DNA of 64,000 nucleotides from Boesenbergia rotunda. Its lineage: Eukaryota > Streptophyta > Magnoliopsida > Zingiberales > Zingiberaceae. Below, in pieces: positions 44,330-54,390 of this stretch (within the stretch, counting starts at the first letter, position 1; every line of letters starts with the position of its first letter). The stretch is taken from NCBI GenBank assembly GCA_024364735.1, contig JAGFNQ010005385.1, forward strand, positions 775,044 through 839,043. Reading direction: 5' to 3'. The notes under the pieces were generated by a model. That model ran no database searches. It was not told where the DNA came from and saw nothing but the letters and a program-made list of their open reading frames with translations. The position numbers were made by a program, and so were the translations under genes.

Positions 44330-44850
44330 GCTTTATGTTTATGTTTATGCCATGTATCATGCATGTTAAGAATGTTTAATTTATGTATATGTTTATGCCA
44401 TGTATCATGCATGTTAAGAATGTTTAATTTATGTTTATGTTTATGCCATGTATCATGCATGTTAAGAATGTTTAATTTATGTTCATGTTTATGCCATGTA
44501 TTATGCATGTTAAGAATGTTTAATTTATGTTCATGTTTATGCCATGTATCATGCATGTTAAGAATGTTTAATTTATGTTCATGTTTATGCCATGTATCAT
44601 GCATGTTAAGAATGTTTAATTTATGTTCATGTTTATGCCATGTATTATGCATGTGAAGAATGTTTAGTTTATGTTTATGTTTATGCCAAGTATCATGCAT
44701 GTTAAGAATGTTTAAGTTATGTTTATGTTTATGTCATGTATCATGCATGTTAGGAATGTTTAATTTATGCTTATGTTATGCCATGTATTATGCGTGTTAA
44801 GAATGCTTAGTTTATGTTTATGTTATGTCATGTATCATGCCATGAAAGTT
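44330..44850 (+). repeat. 48-bp tandem repeat in LTR G
   Basis: About ten copies of a 48-bp unit (TTTATGCCATGTATCATGCA, GTTAAGAATGTTTAATTTAT and eight more bases). Because 48 is a multiple of three, both strands show long but meaningless open frames. Copies decay toward the right end. Confidence 0.9.
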
Positions 44851-45346
44851 TATTTATAGTTATGTTCAAGTATGAAGTTATATCTATGTTTCATGCGCTT
44901 ATGATTAAGTGATGAATGGTTTTAGTGAGTAGGAAAGAGTCTTACTAAGCCTGTGTGCTTATAATCTTATTTCCTTATATCGCAGATCACGCAAGGGGAT
45001 TGTAAGGAAGCAACAGGAGGGCAAGAATGCATGTGTGTGGTAGTGACTTGGCCAAGAAAACAATATGTTGACTCGTCTTATGCTAGAACTTTACCTTTAC
45101 TACCTATGTGCTTGAATGGTGACTTATGTGATGCTATGACATGATGCTAAGTATGACACGATGCTAAGTATGATATGATGCTAAGTATGAAGTTAATATG
45201 TCAAGTGCCCATGTCATTATGTTAGGAATGGTAGTAGGGCATGTATGTGTAAGTCTTAAAGTTATTCCGCTGCCTTATGATGTCTACATGCCCTAAGTAT
45301 GTTAACGTAACGCCGCTTTATGAAAAAAAAAAAAGCGGGTGTTACA

Positions 45347-47710
45347 CTCAGCATGTTCCTCCTGAGTTCCTGAGTAGATAAGAATGTCATCAATGAAGAC
45401 GATGAAAAACTTATCTAAGTACTCCCTGAATACTCTGTTCATGAGGTCCATAAATGTCGCTGGAGCATTTGTGACCCCAAAAGGCATGAATACAAACTCG
45501 TAGTGCCCATATCTGGTTCTGAAAGCTGTCTTGGGAATATCACCCTCTCTGACTTTGACCTGGTGATAGCCGGATCTCAAATCTATCTTTGAGAAGACTG
45601 TGGATCCCTTTAGCTGATCGAATAAATCATCGATCCTGGGTAGAAGGTACCGGTTCTTAATGGTGACTTGATTCAAAGCTCGGTAATCTATACACAGGCG
45701 CATGGACCCGTCTTTCTTCTTCACGAACAACACTGGAGCTCCCCATGGTGAATGACTAGGGCGGATGAAGCCCTTGTCGAGTAACTCCTGTAGTTGCTCC
45801 TGAAGTTCTTTCAATTCTACTGGAGCCATACGGTATGGTGCTTTTGAGATCGGATTTGTACCCGGAACGAGTTCAATCTCAAATTCAATCTCTCTGTCTG
45901 GTGCTAGGCCTGGTAGCTCATCAGGGAAAACTGCTGGGTAGTCGCATACCACTCGGACCTCTTCTTGCTTTTGGTCCTTCTCTTGCGTGGTATTGACTAC
46001 ATGTGCTAGAAATCGAGTACATCCTGTATTCAGCAGTTTCTGTGCTTTCATGGCTGAGAGAAATTTCCTAGCCTTCTTCTTCGGTTCTCCGATGTATTCA
46101 AACCGCTCTCCTGCCTCTGGTTGGAATACGACTTTCCTTTTTCGGCACTCTATGGAAGCGTCGTATTTGCTCAGGAAGTCCATCCCAAAAATGACATCAT
46201 AGTCGGACATATTCAGTATTACCAGATCACAGTAAAGCTCTCTGTCTGAAATGCTGACTGGTATGGCACGGAGCCAGAGCGTAGATGCCATGACGTCTCC
46301 GGAGGGTAGAGTAGTCAGGAACTGACCACTAAGTACATCTGGAGGTACTGCTAGTTTTTCGACGAATGTCCTAGATACATATGAATGGGTTGCCCCAGTA
46401 TCGAAAAGTACAGATGCATGCAGGTTTAAAATACTAATCTGACCTGTAACAACTGTAGAGGAAGTGGCTACATCCTCTCTGGTCAGTGAGAAAACCCGTG
46501 CATTGGTAGTAGCTGGTGGAGCTTCTAATCTACCTTGACTGATCTGAGGACCCTCTAGTGCAGTCTGCATCAGGTGAAGCTGGGCCGGCTTACCTCCATA
46601 CTGAATAGGCTGTGGGGGAGGTAAGTTGGCCTTGTTAGGGCATTGCTTGGCCATATGCCCTTCCTGACCACAGGTGTAGCACCCTCGTGTGCCCAGACGG
46701 CAGACTCCTGAGTGCTGTCTACCACACGTGGAACAAGTGGGATACTTGGTTTGCTTGTTGGCTGGCTCCCCTTTCGGATTGTTCCACTGCTTTCTTTTTC
46801 CTTGACTCTTTCCTTTCCAGTTAGAGTTGGAGCCCTGGGGTTTCTGAGTTCCTGTGCTACTGCCTTGGCCCTTATTCTATGTCACGACTGTCTTCTGCTG
46901 CCGCATGCTGTTCAGGTAATGCTCGGCGATCAGAGCACTGCTCACTAGTTCTTCTGAGGTTTGCGGCCTATGGATGCCGCTGGCCACATTCAGGGATATC
47001 ACTGGCCTTAGCATTTTAAGCATTAGTCTGACTCGCTCTCGTTCGGTGCTGACTAATTCGGGACATAGACGCGCCAACCTGTTGAATCTCTTCACGGCTT
47101 CCTCTACTGATAGGTTGCCCTGTCGAAATTCTGTGAACTCGTCGTAGTGGCGGTTTGTGACCCGCATGTGGAAGAATTCTTCAAAGAACTCTTCTTCAAA
47201 GCTAGCCCAGGTCATCTGATTGACTGGGCGTTTTATCTTGATACGCTCCCACCACATACGTGCGTCTCCGGCTAGGCAGAAGGAGGCGCACTGCACTTTC
47301 TCGTGCTCTGGCCAGTCTAGGAGCTCCATGGTACTCTCTAGGGTCTTGAACCAAGCTTGGGCATCCCATGGTTCACTGGTGCCTGAGAAGGTCTCTGGCT
47401 TGATCTTCTGCCACTGGATCAGATAAGCTTCCCTTTTTTCCCCTGTTGTTGGGGCTACTGGCATGTCTGGTGGGACCGGCGCCACAGGTGGAATCTCCGT
47501 CACTATCGGCGTCTCCACCTGGGGCTCTGGGGTAACAGTGGGAGTAGCCTGCTGATTAGCTGTTAGAGCAGCAATTACTTGCTGCTGTTCCGCTACTTGT
47601 CTCTGTAGTAGTGCTACTACCTCTGTCAGGTCCGCTGGAGGCACTGAGTGGTCTGCCTCCTGCTGAGGTTCAGTAACTGGTGCTCTCCTAGCTGAGCGTC
47701 CTCTTGCCAT
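45347..47710 (-). pseudogene. Gag, protease and RT start of element C, segment 1
   Basis: Gag opens at 47710 (MARGRSARRAPV) with the coiled coil, Pro/Thr-rich linker and capsid-like domain, and is stopped by TAG near 46877 at VVT(*)NKGQ, probably a former Gln codon. The same frame continues through two zinc knuckles (CSTCGRQHSGVC, short form; CYTCGQEGHMAKQC, classical), protease (LFDTGATHSYVS near 46400) and RT (FSKIDLRSGYHQ near 45600, FIDDILIYS near 45390). It runs into the terminal TSD of G. Apart from one nonsense codon and the later insertions, this half is intact. Confidence 0.9.
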
Positions 47711-47713
47711 TAT

Positions 47714-47902
47714 CTAAAATAGAAGAGGGTCCTACAGTTCATATTTTAATTCTAAAAACATGCTATCAGATATAACTGAGGTATTAAACATGCTTCCGTT
47801 AAATGCAAACAAGAACTGACTAGAAAACAGATAGCATGAATAACATGTAAATACTATAATTCTGAAAGCAAGAAAATATAGTAATGTGAGAGATACTCTT
47901 AC
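47714..47902 (-). other. Possible leader intron, element C
   Basis: Donor-like GTAAG (47902 to 47898) after CTTCTAA and a good acceptor, TCTTCTATTTTAG, ending at 47714, three bases before the gag ATG. Splicing would shorten the leader by 189 nt. Inferred from sequence only. Confidence 0.35.
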
Positions 47903-47954
47903 TTAGAAGCTGCAGGTCTGATGCTGATGTGTGTGAGGAGGAAAGATGGAACTT

Positions 47955-47966
47955 GCTATGATACCA
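47955..47966 (-). other. Primer binding site (initiator tRNA-Met, one mismatch), element C
   Basis: Minus-strand TGGTATCATAGC; one base differs from the TGGTATCAGAGC of the other elements, in keeping with the greater age of C. Confidence 0.85.
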
Positions 47967-48186
47967 CTCTGTAACGACCCGCCTTCAGGTACTAAGCTTT
48001 AAGGCGGATCGCTACGGCTGACTGGCTGACTAACTGATTTATGATCCTTGTTGTCATATAAGCTAAACCAACTAGGAGAATTTTGAAAATTCTTATTTCG
48101 CTATTTACTGAACAACAATTCATAATCATATTGAAAGTACTAACCATCCCAAAATAAAGCAAAACTTTTATTTTATTAGCTTGGCA

Positions 48187-48242
48187 GGATTTGATCCCCC
48201 AACCTCAGCCTTGCATGACTAAAGCACTAACCAGCAGCTCTA
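48187..48242 (-). promoter_or_regulatory. Second, sense-oriented tRNA-like sequence in the element C LTR
   Basis: Minus strand: TAGAGCTGCTGGTTAGTGC from 48242 resembles a tRNA D arm, and GGATCAAATCC (48197 to 48187) is a B box with one mismatch, 45 bp apart. It lies about 0.27 kb from the 3' end of the LTR in element sense. Confidence 0.4.
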
Positions 48243-48262
48243 CAGCAACTTGGTTTTATAAG

Positions 48263-48361
48263 GCACCAGTCGACTGCTATATATGCCAGTCGACTGGTCG
48301 GGCCACAGAATGTTTCTGTGCCCGATACCAGTCGACTGGTGTTTTCCCAGTCGACTGGTAG
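48263..48361. repeat. CAGTCGACTG palindrome cluster
   Basis: Four near copies of the self-complementary 10-mer CAGTCGACTG within 100 bp. A similar pair (TCAGTCGACTGA) is in the LTRs of F near 26520 and 33366. Confidence 0.8.
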
Positions 48362-49400
48362 TTCTGAAAATTCAGCTTTCAGATTTCCAGAACTTATCAA
48401 ACTTGAGCTACAATGTACCAAAATCATATCTAACAAGCTTAATGACATAAATAAAGTTCCACAACTATTCTAGGGCATTTATTACATGTTTTTGTAGGGT
48501 TTCTAGCATCTATAGCAACTTAGAAATCACAAAAACGACATGTAGAAGCATAACATGAATGTGTCAAGTTCGTATCAACTTCTTATTGAAACTATTCAGT
48601 ATTCCTATCTAAAGGCATCCTTAGCTACTATATGTCATTCTATATGGTGCATTAATCTTAGAACAAGCATATCTTAAGTATTTAGCATGTAGATCAAAAG
48701 TATCAAGTTCTTACTCCTAAAGCGTAAACATGTGTCTAAATTACCCTATCACAAGTAGTAACTCATGACATTCAAGCATTCACTAAACCAATATTAAGTC
48801 AGGTAAGTAAACTACTTCAAGTATACTAGGCACCACGAATACAAGTCTAATTAAGTTCATACATGGTTCACATAATATATTACGGAATAACTAAAGAAGC
48901 ATAAAAAGGATTATTTCTATGCTTTGCAAGTTCCGAAGACTTTTATTCCAACTCCACCATCACACACACTTTGCATCAAGCCCGCCGCCTCCGCTACTAG
49001 TGCTTTCCTTTACCTGTATCTGTAGTATAAGGAAATGCAAACTAATAAGCATAAAGCTTAGTAAGTACCATCTAGCCTCACAAAACTATAAAATATCGGA
49101 TTATGCTTTTCAAAACATGCTATGCAAATACACGCTCATGTTCATAAACAATCATGTTATGCTCATGCTAAAATACATGTCATAAAATGTCATGGCATAT
49201 AACTGGTACATGGCACATGCTGAACTGAAGCTGAAAACTAAACTATAGCATAACATACATATCTGAACCGGAACTGAAACTAACATAAAACTAATTATTA
49301 AATTCACCACATGCTAAAATGAATTTCTGAAAGCTATATACATATAGTAGGTGAAAATAATAATCAACTGCTGTGGGCCCGGCAATGTACCAGCTGTGCG

Positions 49401-49446
49401 CGCATCCCTAATGAATCTGAGGTAGCTAATCCCAAATTCATTAGGG
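49401..49446 (-). other. Conserved LTR stem-loop block, element C
   Basis: In element sense: perfect 11-bp stem CCCTAATGAAT / ATTCATTAGGG around a 19-base loop with GGGATTAGCTACCTC, followed by ATGCGCGC. It is the most stable version of the block. Confidence 0.65.
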
Positions 49447-50218
49447 TTCTACTAGGTTATTTGAACTTAGGGGCAACTAAGGAGTCCATCCCATACTAGG
49501 TTATCTGAACCTAGGGGAAACTTGGAGCCCATCCCTGGACCGAAGTCTGGTACAATGCCAACTGAAAATAAAATAGTTCCTTTATACTTTTCTCTTTTGT
49601 TTTCTTCTGATTCTTGCTTTTACTAGGTTATCTAAACCTAGGGGCAACTAGGAGCCCATCCCGTTGGACCTTGGTCCCAATCATAAACTGGAGCAAGAAT
49701 TTCTATTCTTTAATGCTTTCTATAGCATTAACTGAACTGAACATTTTAACAAACACCTAACGTGCGTGCTTATTCATAATTTATGATTTCTAATCGTAGA
49801 ACATACATATAAGGAGATAAAGCATCCGAAAAAATGACCGAAACTACTTATACTGCAGGTGAGGGGTACTTACATCCTGCGCTAGGTTTTCTTACGAATA
49901 AAAATCTGAAATTCCTGAGGGAACGTCGAACTACAACATTCCTCTTGCTTCTTGGCATTCTCCTCGCGTCTACGAGGGTCCCCGTAGAGAATAGGGCCTC
50001 TTGAGACCTTCCCTTGGCTTCCCCTTTGTCTTGGGCGGCAAGAGAAGAGGAGAAGAGGAAGAAAATCGCGAGAGGGAGAGAGGGAGTCGGCGGTGAGAAG
50101 ATGTGAGAGAAAAGAATGAATATAAAAACCCTAAGTTTCCCCTTTTATACTTATGGAAAAATTTAACTAACTTTACCTTATCCATATTTCCCTCTAGCCT
50201 ATACCAATGAAAATAGAT

Positions 50219-50289
50219 TAGCCCACTTGGTAAGTCTATTCTCTTCTCATAGTACAGTTCTTAGGTTCAAACCCCATTATAATATTTTT
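50219..50289 (+). promoter_or_regulatory. Antisense tRNA-like Pol III-type module in element C U3
   Basis: A box TAGCCCACTTG (50219-50229) and B box GGTTCAAACCC (50264-50274) both fit the tRNA promoter consensus and are 45 bp apart; T5 follows at 50285-50289. Seventy bases from the LTR TATA box and pointing away from it. Confidence 0.62.
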
Positions 50290-50418
50290 ACTGCGCATTC
50301 TATTTTTATTCATTTTTGCCTTATTTGTCCATGGAAAAATTCTATAAAAATATCCATAAATTCAGAATTAATTCTAGGATATTTCTAAAATTAGGTTTGG
50401 AAATTTTCAGGCGTTACA

Positions 50419-51037
50419 AACGTAGTGGTATTTCTTGTACTATACGTTGATGATATTTTGCTCATTGGCAATAATGTCAAAGTATTATCTGACGTAAGGG
50501 TATGGTTGTCCAAACAGTTTGATATGAAGGACTTAGGAGAAGCAGGGCACATCCTTGACATCAAGGTTATAAGGGATAGCCAGAAAAGGATGTTGTGCTT
50601 ATCTCAAGCTTCATACATAGACACTGATCTAGCTCATTTTAGCATGGAAAACTCCAAGAAAGGTTTTCTACATTTTAGGCATGGAGTTCCTCTATTTAAG
50701 GAGATGTTCCCTAAAACATCAAAGGAGATAGAGTAGATGAAGGTTGCTCCTTATGCATTGGCTGTAGGAAGCCTCATGTATGTTATGTTGTGTACGAGAC
50801 CGGATATCTGCTTTGTTATGGGCATGGTTAGCAAATATCAGAGTAACCCTGGACAGGGACATTGGACTATGGTAAAGCATATACCGAAGTACCTGATGAG
50901 GACTAGGGATTATATGTTGGTTTACCGGGCAGATCAATTACTCCCTGTGGGTTATACGGATTCAGACTTCCAATCGGATAGAGACAAAAGTAAGTATATC
51001 TCAGGGTTTGTGTTTACTTTAGGAGGTAGAGCCATAG
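50419..51037 (+). pseudogene. Ty1/copia reverse transcriptase fragment, element I
   Basis: Begins inside RT at VVFLVLYVDDILLIGNN with the YVDD active site, then the thumb and connection (DMKDLGEAGHILDIKV; GSLMYVMLCTRPDICFVMGM; SKYQSNPGQGHWTMVKHI) up to the RNase H start (YTDSDFQSDRDKSKYISGFV). One in-frame TAG at 50734-50736 follows KEIE. The left part is missing because element C lies there; the right part resumes at 60566 after element H. The style resembles the Tork/Angela group of copia, but the lineage is a guess. Confidence 0.85.
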
Positions 51038-54000
51038 TGTAACGCCCGTCCTTTTTTTTCCACACCTTTCGGTGGCCAAAAGACGGCGTTACGCTAACAT
51101 ACATCTAGGCACATGAACATCATAATGCAGCGGAATAATTAAAACCTTTATACATGCACCTAACATTTGTATCTTGTGAACATGCTTTCTACCTATCATT
51201 CCTAAACATATTAGCACATTAACATCATCCATAACATCATGATATAAAAATCGTATAAAGCAGCCTTAAGCAACATAGGTAGTTGGTTATTCTTCAAACG
51301 TAACTATCATAAGTATAGCATGTAACTTAAGCAAACAGTGTCAAACATAAGCCATGGGATAAAATATAAATATGAGAATCTTTTTCCTTGCCATGTCAAT
51401 ACCACACACATACTCTTGCCCCTCCTGCTACTTCCCTTAACATCCTCTTGCTTGATCTGCGGTATAAGACAATAAAACTATAAGCACATAGGCTTAGTAA
51501 GACCCTTCCCTACTCACTAAAACCATACAAACATAAAATATAAACATAGGAACTTTATCATAACATGATTCTTAACATAAAGTGTAAACATAATAATCAT
51601 TCGACAGGTCATGGTTCTTAATCATAAACCATAAACATAATTCCCACTCATAACCAGAAACATGATAAACATGGTTCTTAATCATAAACACGAACATAAT
51701 AAACATGGTTCTTAATCATAAGATATGAACATAATAAACATGATTCTTAATCATAAACATGAACATAACGAACATGGATCTTAATCATAAAACATAAACA
51801 TGATAAAGATGGTTCTTAATCATAAACATGAACATAATAAACATGGTTCTTAATCATAAGACATGAACATAATAAAGATGATTCTTAATCATACACATGA
51901 ACATAACGAACATGGATCTTAATCATAAAACATAAACATGATAAACATGGTTCATAATCATAAACATGAACATAACAAACATGGTTCTTAATCATAAAAC
52001 ATAAACATAATTAACCATTTCGCATGGCATAATTCTTAGCCTAAACCATAAACATTCATAGTGTAAACCATAAACATAATAGGCATTCATTAACATGGAT
52101 GCATAACATGGATGGATGCATGAGTCAAATGCACATAACATATGGATGCTTATTTGAAAAACATACTTATAAATACTTAAACATAATCATCACATCATGG
52201 GGCCCTGGCTTGTACCACATTCATACATCATATGCGCGCATCCCTAAGTAAATACGAGGTAGCTAATCTCGACCTACTAGGGTAAGGACAGCTTCATTGG
52301 TAGTCCCAGAACCGTGGACAGCTTCATCGGTAGTCCAGAACCGTGGACAACTTCATCGGTAGTCCAGAACCAGTCCAGAACCGTGGACAGCTTCATCGGT
52401 AGTCCAGAACCGTGGACAGCTTTATCGGTAGTCCAGAACCGTGGACCTTACTTAGGTCCGGTACAAGCCCATTCATAAAGTAAAATAATTTCACATGGTT
52501 CTTCATTCATAAAACATACATGGTATAATCATTCATTCTTAATTGCTTAACAACCTCGTTAGGCCTTGAAGGCATGAACCTTATCTTCATTCATCATTTT
52601 CATTCCATATCATCATTATGCCTCGAAGGCATGAACTTTATTTCATTCATCATTTACATTCCATATCATCATTATGCCTCGAAGGCATGAACTTTATTTC
52701 ATTCATCATTTTCATTCATACAACATGACATACATACGTATCATTCGTAAAGCATGACCTACATACATATCATTTATAAAGCATGACACACGTACATAAT
52801 TAGCATCTTAATTCGTAAGGCATGCATGATCATAGTACATAGGTAAACATGCATGGATCTTTTCATACATGATACATATTCCCTAGGTCCATGGCACATG
52901 GTCTAAACATTCATGAATAAACATAGCACATGACCTAACATACAAAGTCATGATACATCATACATGAAGCTAGGGTTTTAGGTCACATAAAAATTCTTAC
53001 AACATGCTTAATCATCTACATACATCCTAGTAAACCATAAACAAGTATCTTTGAAAACTTAACCCAACCCAAACCCTAACTTATGGTCTTGGCCGAAAGT
53101 TCCAAGGAGGAGGCTCCATCATTCAATCAACCTAAAAGGTTCCATGAGTAAAAGAAAAACTCATACATTACATACAAAGTCATAGGGAGCCATTAAACCC
53201 CATAATTGGAGCTAACCCTAATTTCCTTGCCCTAGAAATGTTCTTGGCCGAAACCCTAAAGGCCATAAATCCATAGGAAAAATTCATATAACCCACACAT
53301 AATATCCATTAGGTCATAGAGGAACCATATAAACATGCTTGAAGGGTTAGATCAAATTCTCATCATGGTATAGGGGTGGTGGCCGAAACTTTTGGGAGTC
53401 ACAAATCCATGGAAAATTCATATAACATATCATTCATACTTTATTCATCATGGAAAAACATTGGGAAATATTAGTGAAGCTTTAACATCATCCTAAGCCC
53501 TAGATCTTACCTTGGCCGAAACCCTTAAAAAGCCCTAGCCCTAGTTTTCTTCACATATAGTCCAAACAAATTCTTATATCATGAAAACAACTTGAAAACC
53601 ATTATACCACAGGTGAGGGAGTCTTACCTTGGGTTATCTTGATTATCACCTTGAATAGAGAAGCTAAAAGAAATTTCCTTGACCTTAGACTACCCCTAAC
53701 CCTTATAGCCTTGTAGAAAGCCCTTGATCTTGAAGAAGAGGTCTCCTTGTGAAACTTTTCCAAAGGAAAACCCACCTTGTAGGTTTCGGCTAGGAGGAGA
53801 AGGAAGAAGAGAAGAAGGCTTGGTGGAGGAAGAAGGCAATTAACTTAAGTGTTAAGTTGTCTCTTCCTTTTCCCCCTCTTATATACTAGATGAAGGAGGC
53901 AAATGAAGAGACATGGTGCAATGACTCTTCACTTCCTTTAGCCTCAACTAAAATCCCTTCCCTTTTCCACTAGTACTCCCTTGCTAGGTGAATTGGTTAG

Positions 54001-54356
54001 TACATGCATGTTAGTATACTAGGTCCAAGGTTTAATCATTGGTGCATGCACTTTATTTTTATTTTATTTTTTTTATTATTTTCGGAATTTCTCCCTAAGA
54101 CCCACCCATAATCATGCTAATATTCCTAATTAAAACCCATTTCTATTTATATTAAATTCTACCCAGAATCCACTAATAACCATGGTACTAGAAAAGCCTA
54201 TGTAAGACCCCTTAGTACTTAGCTTCTCAATTTATATGGGAAAATCATGGATAATTAAGATATAGTTCATACTAGTATTTCTATGTTCCTCGAAAACTAT
54301 CTAGACATGATCAATATTTTAAAGAAAATATTGAAAAAAAATTTCGGGTCGTTACA
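51038..54356 (-). repeat. 3' LTR of element H
   Basis: 3,319 bp. From left: terminal hairpin (51039-51050 with 51082-51092), a 34-35 bp tandem array (about 51590-52015), the conserved block (52232-52282), a 29-bp tandem array (52290-52445, five full copies and one partial), GGCCGAAA motifs at 53091, 53246, 53381 and 53514, TATA box (53885 to 53878), tRNA-like module (A box 53985-53995; B box decayed to GGTTTAATCA at 54029-54038). Confidence 0.9.
52290..52445. repeat. 29-bp tandem repeat in H 3' LTR
   Basis: Unit CTTCATCGGTAGTCCAGAAC plus CGTGGACAG. Five full copies and a partial one here, seven in the other LTR (58438-58642). Single related copies occur in LTR A (near 3391) and two or three in G (near 43880-43995). 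Confidence 0.9.
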
Positions 54357-54357
54357 A

Positions 54358-54370
54358 TCCCCCATACCTC
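54358..54370 (-). other. Polypurine tract, element H
   Basis: Minus-strand GAGGTATGGGGGA directly inside the 3' LTR. Confidence 0.75.
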
Positions 54371-54390
54371 GTGAAAGTTCATCCTCGAAC

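Larger units (their letters stand above)
41491..45346 (+). repeat. Solo LTR G, same family as the LTRs of element H
   Basis: Starts TGTAACGACCC, ends GGGTGTTACA and is flanked by CTCAG on both sides (41486-41490, 45347-45351). No PBS, gag or pol is found, so it is a solo LTR left by recombination between two LTRs. The first 60 bases match the minus-strand start of the H LTRs. It carries an antisense tRNA-like module (41942-42019), a TATA box (42117-42123), five TTTCGGCC motifs 133-154 bp apart (42462-43036), the conserved block (43997-44045), a 48-bp tandem array (44330-44850) and a terminal hairpin (45307-45319 with 45332-45345). At 3.86 kb it is about 0.5 kb longer than the H LTRs. Confidence 0.88.
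11812..50418 (-). mobile_element. Element C: Del/Tekay-type chromovirus split by three insertions
   Basis: Minus-strand element: 5' LTR 47970-50418, PBS 47955-47966, gag-pol in four pieces (47710-45347, 41490-41446, 22481-20336, 12220-12122), PPT 12100-12088, and a truncated 3' LTR 12086-11812. The pieces rejoin exactly at the target duplications of D (GGTAC) and G (CTCAG) and at the E junction, and protein homology runs on across each. The 3' LTR remnant matches 50143-50418 with about 6 percent difference, making C the oldest element of the nest. Its right flank is copia element I. Confidence 0.88.
47970..50418 (-). repeat. 5' LTR of element C
   Basis: 2,449 bp. Contains a terminal hairpin (47971-47985 with 48001-48015, 15-base arms), a sense tRNA-like sequence (48187-48242), a cluster of CAGTCGACTG palindromes (48263-48361), the conserved stem-loop with perfect 11-base arms (49406-49416, 49436-49446), a TATA box (minus strand, 50149 to 50142) and an antisense tRNA-like module (50219-50289). 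Confidence 0.9.

Noticed and set aside
44249..44700. Long overlapping open frames on both strands with a 16-residue repeat
   Set aside because: They follow from a 48-bp tandem repeat whose unit is a multiple of three; no start context, no known domain, located inside a solo LTR.
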